NCBI RefSeq assembly: GCF_001544695.2
Contig: NZ_FCOM02000045.1
Location: 1 to 64,000 of the forward strand
Direction of reading: 5' to 3'
Origin: Caballeronia arvi
Lineage (GTDB): Bacteria; Pseudomonadota; Gammaproteobacteria; Burkholderiales; Burkholderiaceae
DNA length: 64,000 nt
In this document: positions 44,785-54,102 of the stretch, piece by piece
How the letters are laid out: every line of letters starts with the position of its first letter
How positions within the stretch are numbered: the first letter of the stretch is position 1
Notes under the pieces: generated by a model
Databases searched by the model: none
Told to the model about the DNA's origin: nothing
What the model saw: only the letters and a program-made list of their open reading frames with translations
Position numbers and translations under genes: made by a program

Positions 44785-45804
44785 ATGGACAAGAAACTCT
44801 ATATCTCCGATGTAACCCTGCGCGACGGCATGCACGCGATTCGTCATCAGTACTCGATCGACGATGTTCAGGCAATCGCCCGAGCGCTCGATGAAGCCAG
44901 AGTGGACAGCATCGAAGTGGCGCATGGCGACGGCCTGCAAGGTTCGAGCTTCAACTACGGCTTCGGCGCGCACAGCGATCTCGAATGGATCGAAGCCGTC
45001 GCCGATGTCGTGAAGCACGCGAAGATCGCGACGCTGCTGTTGCCGGGCATCGGCACGATCCACGATCTCAAGGCCGCTTACGACGCGGGCGCGCGCGTCG
45101 TGCGTGTCGCCACGCATTGCACGGAAGCGGATATCTCGAAGCAGCACATCGAATATGCGCGAGAACTCGGCATGGATACCGTCGGCTTTCTGATGATGAG
45201 CCACATGACGACGCCCGCGAATCTCGCCGTCGAAGCGAAGAAGATGGAAAGCTATGGCGCGACGTGCGTGTATGTCGTCGATTCGGGCGGCGCGCTGAAC
45301 ATGAACGATGTGCGCGATCGATTCCGCGCGCTGAAGGGCGCATTGAAACCGGACACGCAAACGGGCATGCACGCGCATCACAACCTGTCGCTCGGCGTGG
45401 CGAACTCGATCGTCGCGGTGGAAGAAGGCTGCGACCGCATCGATGCGAGTCTCGCGGGCATGGGCGCCGGCGCGGGCAATGCGCCGCTCGAAGTGTTCAT
45501 CGCGGCGGCCGAGCGCATGGGCTGGAACCACGGCACGAAGCTCTACACGCTGCTGGACGCCGCCGACGACATCGTGCGCCCGTTGCAGGACCGCCCGGTG
45601 CGCGTGGACCGCGAGACGCTCGCGCTCGGCTACGCGGGCGTGTATTCGAGCTTCCTGCGGCATTCGGAAGTTGCTGCGAAGAAGTACGGGATCAAGACCG
45701 TGGACATCCTCGTCGAGCTGGGCAAGCGGCGCATGGTCGGCGGTCAGGAAGACATGATCGTCGACGTCGCCCTCGATCTGAAAAAGCGCGCCGCGCACGC
45801 CTGA
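44785..45804 (+). CDS. mhpE: 4-hydroxy-2-oxovalerate aldolase
   Basis: The 339-residue DRE-TIM metallolyase starts with [18 protein letters not shown], in which Arg and Asp are catalytic, and has [39 protein letters not shown] with the metal-binding His pair. It splits 4-hydroxy-2-oxovalerate into pyruvate and acetaldehyde, passing the latter to MhpF. The MhpF-MhpE pair is adjacent as normally found. Confidence 0.95.
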   Translation: MDKKLYISDVTLRDGMHAIRHQYSIDDVQAIARALDEARVDSIEVAHGDGLQGSSFNYGFGAHSDLEWIEAVADVVKHAKIATLLLPGIGTIHDLKAAYDAGARVVRVATHCTEADISKQHIEYARELGMDTVGFLMMSHMTTPANLAVEAKKMESYGATCVYVVDSGGALNMNDVRDRFRALKGALKPDTQTGMHAHHNLSLGVANSIVAVEEGCDRIDASLAGMGAGAGNAPLEVFIAAAERMGWNHGTKLYTLLDAADDIVRPLQDRPVRVDRETLALGYAGVYSSFLRHSEVAAKKYGIKTVDILVELGKRRMVGGQEDMIVDVALDLKKRAAHA

Positions 45805-45865
45805 CAACTTTCGATGAGCGAAGCGCCATGAAGAGCGCCGCATCCATCCAACCGGAGACTTTTCG

Positions 45866-47116
45866 ATGAAATCCTCAACGACCGCGCGCATGCCTTCCGG
45901 CGGCGCACTCACCATCGGCCTGTGCCTCGTGGTCGCGCTGCTGGAAGGGCTGGACCTGCAATCGACGGGCGTCGCCGCGCCGCGCATGGCGGCCGAGTTC
46001 CATCTCGCCGTCGCGCAACTCGGCTGGGCCTTCGGCATCGGCGCGCTCGGCTTGTTGCCCGGCGCGGCGATCGGCGGACGTCTCGCCGACCGCATCGGCC
46101 GCAAGCGCGTGCTGATGGCGTCAGTGGCGCTGTTCGGCCTCTTTTCCATCGCGACGACGCAGGTGTGGGATCTGCAAAGCCTTTTGATCGTGCGCTTCCT
46201 GACGGGCCTCGGCCTCGGCGCCGCGATGCCGAACCTGATCGCCCTGTGCGCGGAAGCCGCACCGGCCGAGCGGCGCGGCGTGGCCGTCGGCGCGATGTAT
46301 TGCGGCATGCCCTTCGGCGCGGCGCTGGCGGCGGTCATCGGCATCGTCAGTCCGGGCGATGCAGGCTGGCGGCACATTTTCTATGTCGGCGGAATCGGAC
46401 CGCTGCTGACGCTGCCGCTGCTCGCGCTGTTTCTGAAGGAGTCGACGCAATTCGTCACGACGAGCGGTCACGTGCGCAGCGGCGTCGCGCAGGCGTTGTG
46501 GAAGGAGGGCAGAGCGGGCACGACGCTCGCGCTGTGGACGAGCTATCTCGGCACGCTGATCGTGCTGTACTTCCTGATGAACTGGCTGCCGTCGATGGTC
46601 GTCAGCCGCGGTCTCACGCGCGTGCAGGCGAGCGTCGTGCAGATGATGTTCAACATCGGCGGCGGGATCGGCGCGATCGTCATCGCGGGGCTGATGGATC
46701 GCATCGGCAAGCGGCCGGTCGTCGTCGGCATGTATGTGGGCATCGCCGGGGCGCTGCTGGCGCTGGCGGGCGCGACGGGCAGCGTGTCGATGACATGCGG
46801 CGGCCTGCTCGCCGGGCTGTTTCTGGTCGGCGGGCAATCGGTGCTCTATGCGCTCGCGGGCGCGGCCTATCCGACGCACGTGCGCGGCACGGGCGTCGGC
46901 GCCGCCGTGGCCGTGGGCCGCGTCGGCTCGATGGTCGGGCCGCTGATCGCCGGGCAACTGCTCGCACTCGGCCAGAGCGCGTCGATGCTCGTGCTGTCGA
47001 GCATTCCGCTGATCATCATCGCGGCTGTCGGCGCGCTGACGCTGGCCGCGAACCTGACGCGCATTGCGCACGATGTGCCCGATCCGTCGCGCGCGCTTCG
47101 AACCGAATCCATCTGA
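45866..47116 (+). CDS. mhpT: MFS transporter for 3-hydroxyphenylpropionate (MhpT-like, AAHS family)
   Basis: The 416-residue inner-membrane carrier begins with [26 protein letters not shown], the aromatic acid:H+ symporter signature with the characteristic acidic residue in helix 1. It also has [15 protein letters not shown] in loop 2-3 and [12 protein letters not shown] in the second half. Twelve helices are seen. Operon position between mhpE and mhpC supports uptake of 3-(3-hydroxyphenyl)propionate. GGAG precedes the ATG. Confidence 0.9.
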   Translation: MKSSTTARMPSGGALTIGLCLVVALLEGLDLQSTGVAAPRMAAEFHLAVAQLGWAFGIGALGLLPGAAIGGRLADRIGRKRVLMASVALFGLFSIATTQVWDLQSLLIVRFLTGLGLGAAMPNLIALCAEAAPAERRGVAVGAMYCGMPFGAALAAVIGIVSPGDAGWRHIFYVGGIGPLLTLPLLALFLKESTQFVTTSGHVRSGVAQALWKEGRAGTTLALWTSYLGTLIVLYFLMNWLPSMVVSRGLTRVQASVVQMMFNIGGGIGAIVIAGLMDRIGKRPVVVGMYVGIAGALLALAGATGSVSMTCGGLLAGLFLVGGQSVLYALAGAAYPTHVRGTGVGAAVAVGRVGSMVGPLIAGQLLALGQSASMLVLSSIPLIIIAAVGALTLAANLTRIAHDVPDPSRALRTESI

Positions 47117-47139
47117 ACGAATCACCGAGGAACACTGAC

Positions 47140-48009
47140 ATGACGACGACCCAACAACGCTGGACCGAAGCCGACACGAGCAAATTCGTGAGCGTGATGG
47201 AAGGCGACACGGAACTGCGCATCCACTACAACGACACCGGCGCAGGCCGCGAAACGCTGGTCATGCTGCACGGCTCGGGGCCGGGCGCGAGCGGCTGGGC
47301 GAATTTCTACCGCAACGTCGATGCGTTCGCGGACGCGGGCTATCGCGTGATCCTCATCGACTGTCCGGGCTGGGGGAAGAGCGATTCGATCGTGTGCACG
47401 GGTTCGCGCTCGGACCTCAACGCGCGCGTCGTGAAGAGCGTGCTCGACACGCTCGGCATCGAGCGCGCGCATCTCGTCGGGAACTCGATGGGCGGCCATA
47501 GCGCGGTGGCGTTCGCGCTGTCGCATCCCGAGCGCGTCGGCAAGCTGGTGCTGATGGGCGGCGGCACGGGCGGCCCGAGCCAGTTCGTGCCGATGCCGAC
47601 CGAAGGCATCAAGCTGTTGCAGGCGCTGTATCGCGATCCGTCGCTCGAGAACCTGAAGCGCATGCTCAACGTGTTCGTGTACGACGCGAGCACGATGACC
47701 GAAGAGCTGATGCAAACCCGTCTGCAGAACATGCTGGCGCGGCGCGATCATCTGGATAACTTCGTGAAGAGCCTCGCCGCGAATCCGAAGCAGTTTCCGG
47801 ACTATGGTCATCGGCTGAACGAGATCAAGGCGAGCACGCTGGTCATCTGGGGACGCGACGACCGCTTCGTGCCGATGGACGTCGGCCTGCGTCTCGTGTG
47901 GGGCATGCCGAACGCCGACTTCCTAGTGTTGGGGCGCTGCGGGCATTGGGCGCAGTGGGAGCATGCGGAGCGCTTCAACGAGACGGTCGTGGGGTTCCTG
48001 GCGCGGTAG
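47140..48009 (+). CDS. mhpC: 2-hydroxy-6-oxonona-2,4-dienedioate hydrolase
   Basis: Start at 47140 (GAGGA nine bases upstream), 289 residues. This is an alpha/beta hydrolase with oxyanion region [18 protein letters not shown], nucleophile Ser in [20 protein letters not shown], Asp in [13 protein letters not shown] and His in [17 protein letters not shown]. It hydrolyses the meta-cleavage product to succinate and 2-hydroxypentadienoate. It closes the mhp operon; all seven functions needed for the pathway are present. Confidence 0.94.
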   Translation: MTTTQQRWTEADTSKFVSVMEGDTELRIHYNDTGAGRETLVMLHGSGPGASGWANFYRNVDAFADAGYRVILIDCPGWGKSDSIVCTGSRSDLNARVVKSVLDTLGIERAHLVGNSMGGHSAVAFALSHPERVGKLVLMGGGTGGPSQFVPMPTEGIKLLQALYRDPSLENLKRMLNVFVYDASTMTEELMQTRLQNMLARRDHLDNFVKSLAANPKQFPDYGHRLNEIKASTLVIWGRDDRFVPMDVGLRLVWGMPNADFLVLGRCGHWAQWEHAERFNETVVGFLAR

Positions 48010-48104
48010 CGACGTATTACGTGCCATACCGTCATGTAAGGCGACTGCAAGACCGCGGCACGCAATCTGCAGTCGGAGCGTTGGACTTTTGAGCGCGACG
48101 AGAC

Positions 48105-49316
48105 ATGAACAAAAACACAAAGGCAAAGAAGCGGCGGCCGGCGCCCGAGGACCGGCAGGCCGTATTGACGGAACAACGTCGACGGAAGATGGCTCGCTCG
48201 CCGCATGCGTACGTCAGAGGCAATACCGAGCGGTTCTACGAGTGGGTGATCGAGTCGAATGGCGATGCATTGCCGCACGGACCGGCTGTCTGGATCTGCG
48301 GCGACTGCCATACCGGCAACCTGGGCCCGATCGCCAATGCGGAGGGAAAAGTCGAGATTCAGATTCGCGATCTCGATCAGACGGTCATCGGCAATCCGGT
48401 ACATGACCTGGTTCGTCTCGGGCTGTCGCTCGCGACCGCCGCGCGGGGATCGTCCCTGTCGGGGCTGAACGTCGTTCGCATGATCGAGGCGCTGGCAGCC
48501 GGCTATGAGTCCGCCTTTTCGGATCAGGACATCGAGGCCCGGCGTCCCGAACCCGTTCACGTGACGATGAAAGAGGCGATCCGGCGGTCATGGCACCATC
48601 TCGCACGCGAGCGAATCGAGGACCTCCATCCATCGATTCCCTTGGGCAAGCGCTTCTGGCCGCTCACGAAGGAAGAGCGCGGCGAGATCGAAATGCTCTT
48701 TCGCAAGAAGGAGATCGCCAGCCTGGCGACCTGCCTGAAAGACCGGAACGAATCGGGCGACGTGGTGGTGCTGGACGCCGCCTATTGGGTCAAGGGCTGC
48801 AGCTCGCTCGGCCGCACGCGCTATGCGGTCCTGCTCGACGTGGATGGCGGCGTCGTCGAGGGAGACGATCTATGCCTCATCGACATCAAGGAGGGCGTGA
48901 AGGCGGCCGCTCCTCGCTATAAGGATGTCGCGATGCCACGCGATAACGCCTTGCGCGTCATCGAAGGCGCGCGGCATCTCTCGCCCTTCCTCGGCGAGCG
49001 CATGCGGGCCGCGCGTCTGCTCGATCGCGGGGTGGTCATTCGCGAACTCTTGCCGCAGGACATGAAGCTCGAAATCGAGCGGCTGGACAAGGACGACGCG
49101 ATGCATGTGGCGCATTATCTGGCCGCCGTGGTCGGGAAGTCGCACGCACGACAAATGGATGCGACGACGCGAAAAGGATGGCAAGCCGAGTTACGACGCA
49201 ACCGCTCGAAAACGATAGATGCGCCTTTGTGGCTTTGGAGCAGCATCGTCCAGCTGGTGAGCAGTCACGAAGCCGGATATCTGGAGCATTGCCGCCGTTA
49301 TGCGACCGGGACGTGA
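48105..49316 (+). CDS. DUF2252 family protein
   Basis: The 403-residue protein matches DUF2252: a basic N-terminus, then MARSPHAYVRGNTERFYEW, ICGDCHTGNLGPI near residue 65, IRDLDQTVIGNPVHDLVRLGLSLATAARG, DAAYWVKGCSSLGRTRYAVLL and a C-terminal LVSSHEAGYLEHCRRYA. The GDxHxxN and DLD patterns resemble phosphotransferase/kinase-like folds, but the family has no established function. It is monocistronic, and an IS remnant starts within two bases of its stop codon, so the C-terminus may have been shaped by the insertion. Confidence 0.85.
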   Translation: MNKNTKAKKRRPAPEDRQAVLTEQRRRKMARSPHAYVRGNTERFYEWVIESNGDALPHGPAVWICGDCHTGNLGPIANAEGKVEIQIRDLDQTVIGNPVHDLVRLGLSLATAARGSSLSGLNVVRMIEALAAGYESAFSDQDIEARRPEPVHVTMKEAIRRSWHHLARERIEDLHPSIPLGKRFWPLTKEERGEIEMLFRKKEIASLATCLKDRNESGDVVVLDAAYWVKGCSSLGRTRYAVLLDVDGGVVEGDDLCLIDIKEGVKAAAPRYKDVAMPRDNALRVIEGARHLSPFLGERMRAARLLDRGVVIRELLPQDMKLEIERLDKDDAMHVAHYLAAVVGKSHARQMDATTRKGWQAELRRNRSKTIDAPLWLWSSIVQLVSSHEAGYLEHCRRYATGT

Positions 49317-49317
49317 T

Positions 49318-49490
49318 CGTCTCTCCGATTCCCACTGCCTTCGCAGCCTTGGCCACCGTGTAGCCATGCTCCAGCACGAGCCCCACCGCCTCACGCTTGA
49401 ATTCCTCTGAAACCGCTCTTCTACCCATTTGACACCTCGCTGGTCGATCGAAGTCTACCTTTTGAAGTGTCCAGGATTGTTAGATCATTA
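49318..49490 (-). mobile_element. IS3-family element remnant (transposase OrfA N-terminus plus terminal region)
   Basis: From an ATG at 49428 reading left, about 37 codons (GRRAVSEEFKREAVGLVLE, then TVAKAAKAVGIGE) match the helix-turn-helix start of IS3/IS911-type OrfA, after which similarity stops. To the right of the ATG the sequence TGATCTAACAATCCTGGACA (read on the minus strand) resembles an IS3-type terminal inverted repeat. The rest of the element is missing. This marks a past insertion and deletion. Confidence 0.7.
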
Positions 49491-49950
49491 CAAACAAACC
49501 AAAGCGCTGGTCGAGAAGGCCGCCGCGTTGATAGACAGCAGAGGCAAAGCCGCGTTTTCCGAGTTCAGGATCAAAGGCAGTGAGTGGTTCCATGGCGACA
49601 CCTATCTGTTTGCGTACGATCTGAATGCGAATGTCCTGTTGAATCCGGCCTTCCCTGCACGGGAAGGAACTAACGTCCACGGCCAGAAAGATGCCAACGG
49701 CAAGCTATTTCATGACGCCATGATCCGGACGGCTGAAACAACGGGATCGGGCTGGGTCGACTACATGTTCCTGATACCGGGGCAGACTGAGCCATCGCAT
49801 AAATGGACCTATGTGAAGGCAGTCACGATTGACGGAGTTTCAGGCTTGGTGGGTTCGGCTTCGATTCGCAGTAGGGTCGGGCTGGCGGCGTTGCGTTGTC
49901 ATCTCCTGCAACTTTCCCGCAAGTCGCCGTTTAGTCGCCTTACCGCATGA
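49480..49950 (+). pseudogene. Cache-domain protein fragment
   Basis: From about 49480 the frame encodes a recognisable small Cache sensor domain: KQTKALVEKAAALIDSRGKAAF, DTYLFAYDLNANVLLNP, GQKDANGKLFHDAMIRTAETTGSGWVDYMF, ending near SGLVGS, followed by unrelated residues. Such domains occur in chemoreceptors, kinases or small periplasmic proteins. The beginning is merged with the IS end and no signal peptide remains, so it is probably a non-functional remnant. Confidence 0.6.
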
Positions 49951-50529
49951 TCATCCTCGTGCGGGCTTGTCTTCGGTTGGCAGCGAGGGAATACGATGAA
50001 CGCCGTAGGTATTTTCCAATGCGCTAGGCGAATGCGCCGGCTGATTGCAGTCCGACAACGCGAGCGTGAGGCCGTCGTTCGGGTCGCCCGCGAGCACGCT
50101 CCTGAAGTAGTCGAAGAATACGGAGTTCTCCGGATCCGCGCAGAGTACCCGCGTCTGATGGCCGCGGTACGCGACGTAGCGACCGAGCGTCGCGATCGTT
50201 CCGCCGGTACCGCCGCTCGATACGAGCCACGTCGGCACAGGAAACTCCTCGGCGGCCATCTGCTTGAAGATCGGCCTTTGCAATCGACGCCCCAGTTGCG
50301 TATGTCGACTTCCGCTCCCGCCGATAAGTCGAGCCGCTATCGGCGCGGAGCCGGCCGGGATGACCGGACCGCTCCGTTACCCGCCTTTGGATCGTCGACG
50401 ATGCGACCGTTGGCAATGGGGCGAAAAGACTCATTCGTCGCGCATGGTCAACGTTTTCTGGCGCTCGGCGCTCGCACCGGCGGCGGGCATTCCGTTGAGA
50501 GTCCTGCTCCAGCCATTGTCTGCGCTCAT
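49951..50529 (-). pseudogene. Decayed PLP-dependent cysteine-synthase-like gene
   Basis: A good ribosome binding site (AAGGAG) precedes the ATG at 50529, but the frame closes after 32 codons. A second frame at 50283-49951 encodes a clear internal block of a cysteine synthase/desulfhydrase-type PLP enzyme (IFKQMAAEEFPVPTW, SSGGTGGTIATLGRYVAYRG, then RVLCADPENSVFFDYF), then ends in unrelated sequence. The lysine-containing cofactor region and most of the N-terminal half are missing or out of frame. The gene has been broken by frameshift and deletion. Confidence 0.7.
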
Positions 50530-50604
50530 GTCTTCTCCTTGATGTTGTACGCGCTGTCGTTCGTACGATTGCTCTAGCAAGACCGTCCGGCCCGCGCTCA
50601 GCGC

Positions 50605-51216
50605 TCAGCGTTTGTCGCGAGGCGCGAGATGCGCGAGGAACGCGGCGCTCGCGTCATCGAGCGGCTCGCGGGACTTCTCGAGCTTCGAGCACATCACCGC
50701 GCCTTCCCACGCATTCCAGAAGTAGCGCGAAAGCGCGGCGGTGTCGGCGTCCGCGCGAATCTCGCCGTTCGCCTTGCCTTCCTCCAGACATGCGCGAATC
50801 CTGCCGCGCCAGTCTTTCAGCACATCCATGAGCGCCTTGCGGAAAGTTTCGTCGAGCGCGGCCAGCTCCTGACTCAGATTGCCGACGAGACAACCACGCT
50901 TGAACTTGTGCCGCTGCATGCCGATCGCGGCGTCTTCCGTGAACGCCTTGATGCGTTCGAGCGGCGAGAGGCTCGTATCTTTCAGATGCATGTCGAGTTT
51001 CTTCGCGAAGTACTCGTGATACGCCTGAATGACCTCCAGGCAATACGCGTCCTTACTGCTGAAGTAGTAGTGAAACGAGCCTTTCGGCACGCCCGCGAGC
51101 GCGACGAGTTCGTCGAGCGAGAAGTTATGAAAACCCTTCTCGGTGAGGATCGCGACGCCGAGCCGGATCAGCTCGGAGCGGCGGCCACTATCCCTTTTGG
51201 TTGCAACGGTTGCCAT
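50605..51216 (-). CDS. TetR-family regulator (AcuR-like context)
   Basis: The 203-residue protein has an N-terminal TetR helix-turn-helix (RSELIRLGVAILTEKGFHNFSLDELVALAGVPKGSFHYYFSSKDAYCLEVI) and an all-helical ligand domain with Cys and Trp residues (RGCLVGNLSQELAALDETF). This C-terminal layout recalls the AcuR/NemR-type regulators that respond to reactive enoates. It follows an MFS pump gene by 34 bp in one operon that is divergent from the AtoE-ligase-hydratase-AcuI operon. Two operator-like sites in the intergenic region probably bind this protein. Confidence 0.85.
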   Translation of the reverse strand: MATVATKRDSGRRSELIRLGVAILTEKGFHNFSLDELVALAGVPKGSFHYYFSSKDAYCLEVIQAYHEYFAKKLDMHLKDTSLSPLERIKAFTEDAAIGMQRHKFKRGCLVGNLSQELAALDETFRKALMDVLKDWRGRIRACLEEGKANGEIRADADTAALSRYFWNAWEGAVMCSKLEKSREPLDDASAAFLAHLAPRDKR

Positions 51217-51250
51217 GATTCTGACGTCCTTCGAATGGTTGATGCTTTTT

Positions 51251-52477
51251 CTACCAGCGCGGCTGTTTCTTCAGAAGCGGGCTCATCGCGATCAGACCGA
51301 ACAGCGGGCCTGGCAGCAAGAGCAGGGAACTCCACGCACCCAACGCGTGATACACACTCGTCGCCGAAAAAATCGAACAGGCCGAGATGAAGAAGCCGAG
51401 ACTGTTCTGTATCGTCAGCGCGCCGCCGACCCGTTCGGGCGGACAGGCGCGCACGGAAAGCGCGGAGAACTGCGGTGAATCGGCGACCACGCTCACGCCC
51501 CAGATCAGCAGCACCGCGAGTTGCGCGTAGACGGGCGCTTTATCGGCGAAAAAAGGATAAAGCAGACAGATCGATCCCGACACGAACAGCGCGATGAACG
51601 CCGCGCGCGCACTGCCGAAGCGCTTGCTGAACGCGCCGCCCGCGATGCAGCCCAGCGAGCCGATTCCGATGACCGCGAACGACCACAACGCGACATCGCG
51701 CGTCGACGCCGCGGTACCGCCCTGCAACGCATGCGCGACGAGCAGCGGAACGAGCGTCCAGAACGCGTAAAGCTCCCACATGTGGCCAAAGTAGCCGAAC
51801 GCCGCCGCGCGAAATTCCCGCGAACGAAACACTGAGCGCGCGTTGCCCAGGCCCGCCTTCGATTTCGTCCGTCGCGCGTGCGGCCCTTCGCCGAGCGTCA
51901 GCACCATCGCCGCGCCGATGAGCGCCAGCATCGACGACGTAAGCACGACCGTCTGCCACGGCACCGCATCGAACGCGCCGCGTATCGCGTGCACGGAAGC
52001 CGTGCCGAGCGTCAGCATCGCGACGAGCCACGCGAGCGTCTGTGCCGCGCGCGCAGGCGCCCATGTCACGAGCAGCTTCATGCCGAGCGGATAGATGCCC
52101 GCCAGCGCGACGCCGACGCCAAATCGAAACACGACCGCCGATGCGAAACCCGTACTGCACAGCGCGAAGAGCGCGTTGAGCGCCCCGCCGAGCAGACCGC
52201 ATGCGGCGAAGACGCGGCTCGTCGGCAAGCGGTCCGCGATGCCCGTGAACGCCGAAATCAAGGTCCCGACGATGAACCCGGCCTGCACGGAGTTCGTGAG
52301 CCAGCCCATGCCCGACGCGGTGAGATGCCACGACAACTGCAAGTCGTGCATGGCCGCGTTCGCGCTGAACCACAGCGATGTGCCGAACAACTGCGCGATC
52401 GCGATCACCGCTATCGCGCGATTGGCGCGCGACGCCGCCTGTATGTCCGTTCGATCCGCGCCCAGCCCGGTGCTCAC
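51251..52477 (-). CDS. MFS transporter, copy 1 of a paralogous pair
   Basis: GTG start at 52477 with GAGGAG eight bases upstream; 408 residues and about twelve membrane segments. Its N-terminal block IAQLFGTSLWFSANAAM and the later GYFGHMWELYAFWTLVPLL also occur almost unchanged in the protein of 58716-59960. The second half contains ADSPQFSALSVRACPPERVGGALTIQNSLGF. It lies just upstream of the TetR gene, so it is probably co-repressed and may export or import a toxic acid. Substrate is unknown. Confidence 0.88.
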   Translation of the reverse strand: MSTGLGADRTDIQAASRANRAIAVIAIAQLFGTSLWFSANAAMHDLQLSWHLTASGMGWLTNSVQAGFIVGTLISAFTGIADRLPTSRVFAACGLLGGALNALFALCSTGFASAVVFRFGVGVALAGIYPLGMKLLVTWAPARAAQTLAWLVAMLTLGTASVHAIRGAFDAVPWQTVVLTSSMLALIGAAMVLTLGEGPHARRTKSKAGLGNARSVFRSREFRAAAFGYFGHMWELYAFWTLVPLLVAHALQGGTAASTRDVALWSFAVIGIGSLGCIAGGAFSKRFGSARAAFIALFVSGSICLLYPFFADKAPVYAQLAVLLIWGVSVVADSPQFSALSVRACPPERVGGALTIQNSLGFFISACSIFSATSVYHALGAWSSLLLLPGPLFGLIAMSPLLKKQPRW

Positions 52478-52555
52478 GTGGAAGTCTCCTCAAAGTTCAT
52501 GTTCGATATCTTTCGAGCCGCGTCAGTACTTTCCCGAAACCACTATAGGTTTTTG

Positions 52556-52607
52556 TAGACGACCAGTCAACTAGGGGCTATAACGTCTCTAACTGACCGG
52601 TCGTCTA
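52556..52607. promoter_or_regulatory. Pair of inverted TetR-type operators
   Basis: Site 1 is 19 bases at 52556-52574 (TAGACGACCAGTCAACTAG). Site 2 at 52589-52607, read on the opposite strand, is TAGACGACCGGTCAGTTAG, 16 of 19 identical. Their centres are 33 bp apart, about three helical turns, in the gap between the MFS-TetR operon and the AtoE operon. The sites have the TAGAC...GTC style of NemR/AcuR-class boxes. The binding protein is inferred. Confidence 0.7.
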
Positions 52608-52665
52608 GTACCACGCCCACATGACTGAGCGACATGAAACGCATCAGACAACGGAGACATGAGCA

Positions 52666-54057
52666 ATGGAAAAGGTGAACGCAGGAGCGGCGGCGTCAAT
52701 GAACAGGCCCGTGCGATCTTACGGGCTACGCGGATTCACACGCGTATGCGTGGTGCTGGTCGAAAAAGTGATGCCGGATCCGTTCGTCATCGCCGTATTG
52801 CTGACTTTGCTGACGTGCGTGCTCGCGGTCGGCTTCGCGCCGCATGGCGATATCGGCACCGTCGTCACGAGCTGGTACGACGGCGTATTCAAGATCGCGA
52901 GCTTCGCGTTTCTGGTCGCGTTGACCCTCGTGACGGGACACGCGTTGTCGACCTCGAAACCCGTGTCGATGCTGCTCAGGAAAGTCGCGTCGTATCCGAC
53001 CACCGCGGCAGGCGCGATGACGCTCACCTTCTTCGTCTCGATGGTGAGCGGCCTGCTCAACTGGGCCGTCGGCCTGGTGGTCTCCGCGCTGTTCGCCCGC
53101 GAGATCGCCAAGCGCGTGCGCGTGGATTTCGCGTGGCTCGTCGCGGCGGCTTACGCGGGCTGGTCGTTTTATCCGTGCGGTCTGTCGAGCTCCATCGCGT
53201 TGCTGAGCGCGACGAAGGGCTCGCCGCTGAACATCATCGAGAAAGTGACGGGTTCGGTGCTGCCGATGCGCGAATTCCTGCTGTCGCCGTTGAACTTCGT
53301 GCCCGTCATCGTTCTCGGCGTGCTGGTTCCGCTCGTGTTCCGGTTGATGAAGCCGCACGACAGCGAGACCATCGCGGCGGACCCGGCGAAGCTCATCGAG
53401 GAAGACACCGTCGATGTATCGAATGAACGTCCGAAGACCTTCGCCGCATGGCTCGATCACGGATGGGTACTTAACCTGATTCTCGTCGCGCTGGGCTTGG
53501 GCTATATCGTGATGAAGGTCATGGCAGGCAAGTTCACGATGGACCTGAACATGCTCGTCATGATTTTCCTGATCCTCGGTCTGGTCACGCACTGGACGCC
53601 GCGCGCGTATCTCACCGCCATCAACAATGCCGCGCGCGTCGCGGGTCCGGTGCTGCTTCAGTTCCCCATCTACGGCGGCATCATGGGCGTCATGACGGTC
53701 ACGGGCCTCGCCGACGAAATGGCGAAATGGTTCATCAGCTTTTCGACCACGCACACGCTGCCGTTCTGGACCTTCGTGTCGTCGGTGCTCATCAGCATGT
53801 TCGTGCCGAGCGCGGGCGGACACTGGATCGTGCAGGCGCCGTTCGTGGTGCCTGCCGCGCAGCATCTCGGCGTCTCGCAGCATGCGGTCGCGATTGCCGT
53901 TGCGCTCGGTGAAGGCGTGGCCGACATGGTGCAGCCGATGTGGGTCATTCCGCTGCTCGCCATCGCCGGCGTGGGCATGGGCCGCGTGATGGGCTTCACC
54001 GTCATCATCTTCTTCGTCATGCTCGCGGTCATGGGAGGCACGCTCCTTCTGCTGTAA
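52666..54057 (+). CDS. atoE: Short-chain fatty acid transporter, AtoE family
   Basis: The 463-residue membrane protein has the AtoE-type pattern: VVLVEKVMPDPFVIAVLLTLLTC, SMLLRKVASYPTTAAGAMTLTFFVSMVSGLLNWAVGLVVSALFAREIAKR, and PSAGGHWIVQAPFVVPAAQ with about twelve membrane segments. AtoE proteins carry short-chain carboxylates such as acetoacetate or butyrate. It is first in an operon with an acyl-CoA ligase, an enoyl-CoA hydratase and an AcuI-type reductase, suggesting uptake of a short unsaturated acid such as acrylate or crotonate. The start has GGAG ten bases upstream. Confidence 0.88.
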   Translation: MEKVNAGAAASMNRPVRSYGLRGFTRVCVVLVEKVMPDPFVIAVLLTLLTCVLAVGFAPHGDIGTVVTSWYDGVFKIASFAFLVALTLVTGHALSTSKPVSMLLRKVASYPTTAAGAMTLTFFVSMVSGLLNWAVGLVVSALFAREIAKRVRVDFAWLVAAAYAGWSFYPCGLSSSIALLSATKGSPLNIIEKVTGSVLPMREFLLSPLNFVPVIVLGVLVPLVFRLMKPHDSETIAADPAKLIEEDTVDVSNERPKTFAAWLDHGWVLNLILVALGLGYIVMKVMAGKFTMDLNMLVMIFLILGLVTHWTPRAYLTAINNAARVAGPVLLQFPIYGGIMGVMTVTGLADEMAKWFISFSTTHTLPFWTFVSSVLISMFVPSAGGHWIVQAPFVVPAAQHLGVSQHAVAIAVALGEGVADMVQPMWVIPLLAIAGVGMGRVMGFTVIIFFVMLAVMGGTLLLL

Positions 54058-54102
54058 GCGACGCGTTCAATCATTCGCCTACTTTGATGTCACTGAAAGC
54101 TC

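Noticed and set aside
43738-46377. An 879-codon minus-strand open frame
   Set aside because: Antisense to the well-supported mhpF and mhpE genes and the start of mhpT; low-complexity Arg/Ala/His composition and no ribosome binding site.
49036-49428. A 130-codon open frame as an intact transposase or regulator
   Set aside because: Only the first 37 codons match an IS3-type OrfA; the rest is antisense to DUF2252.
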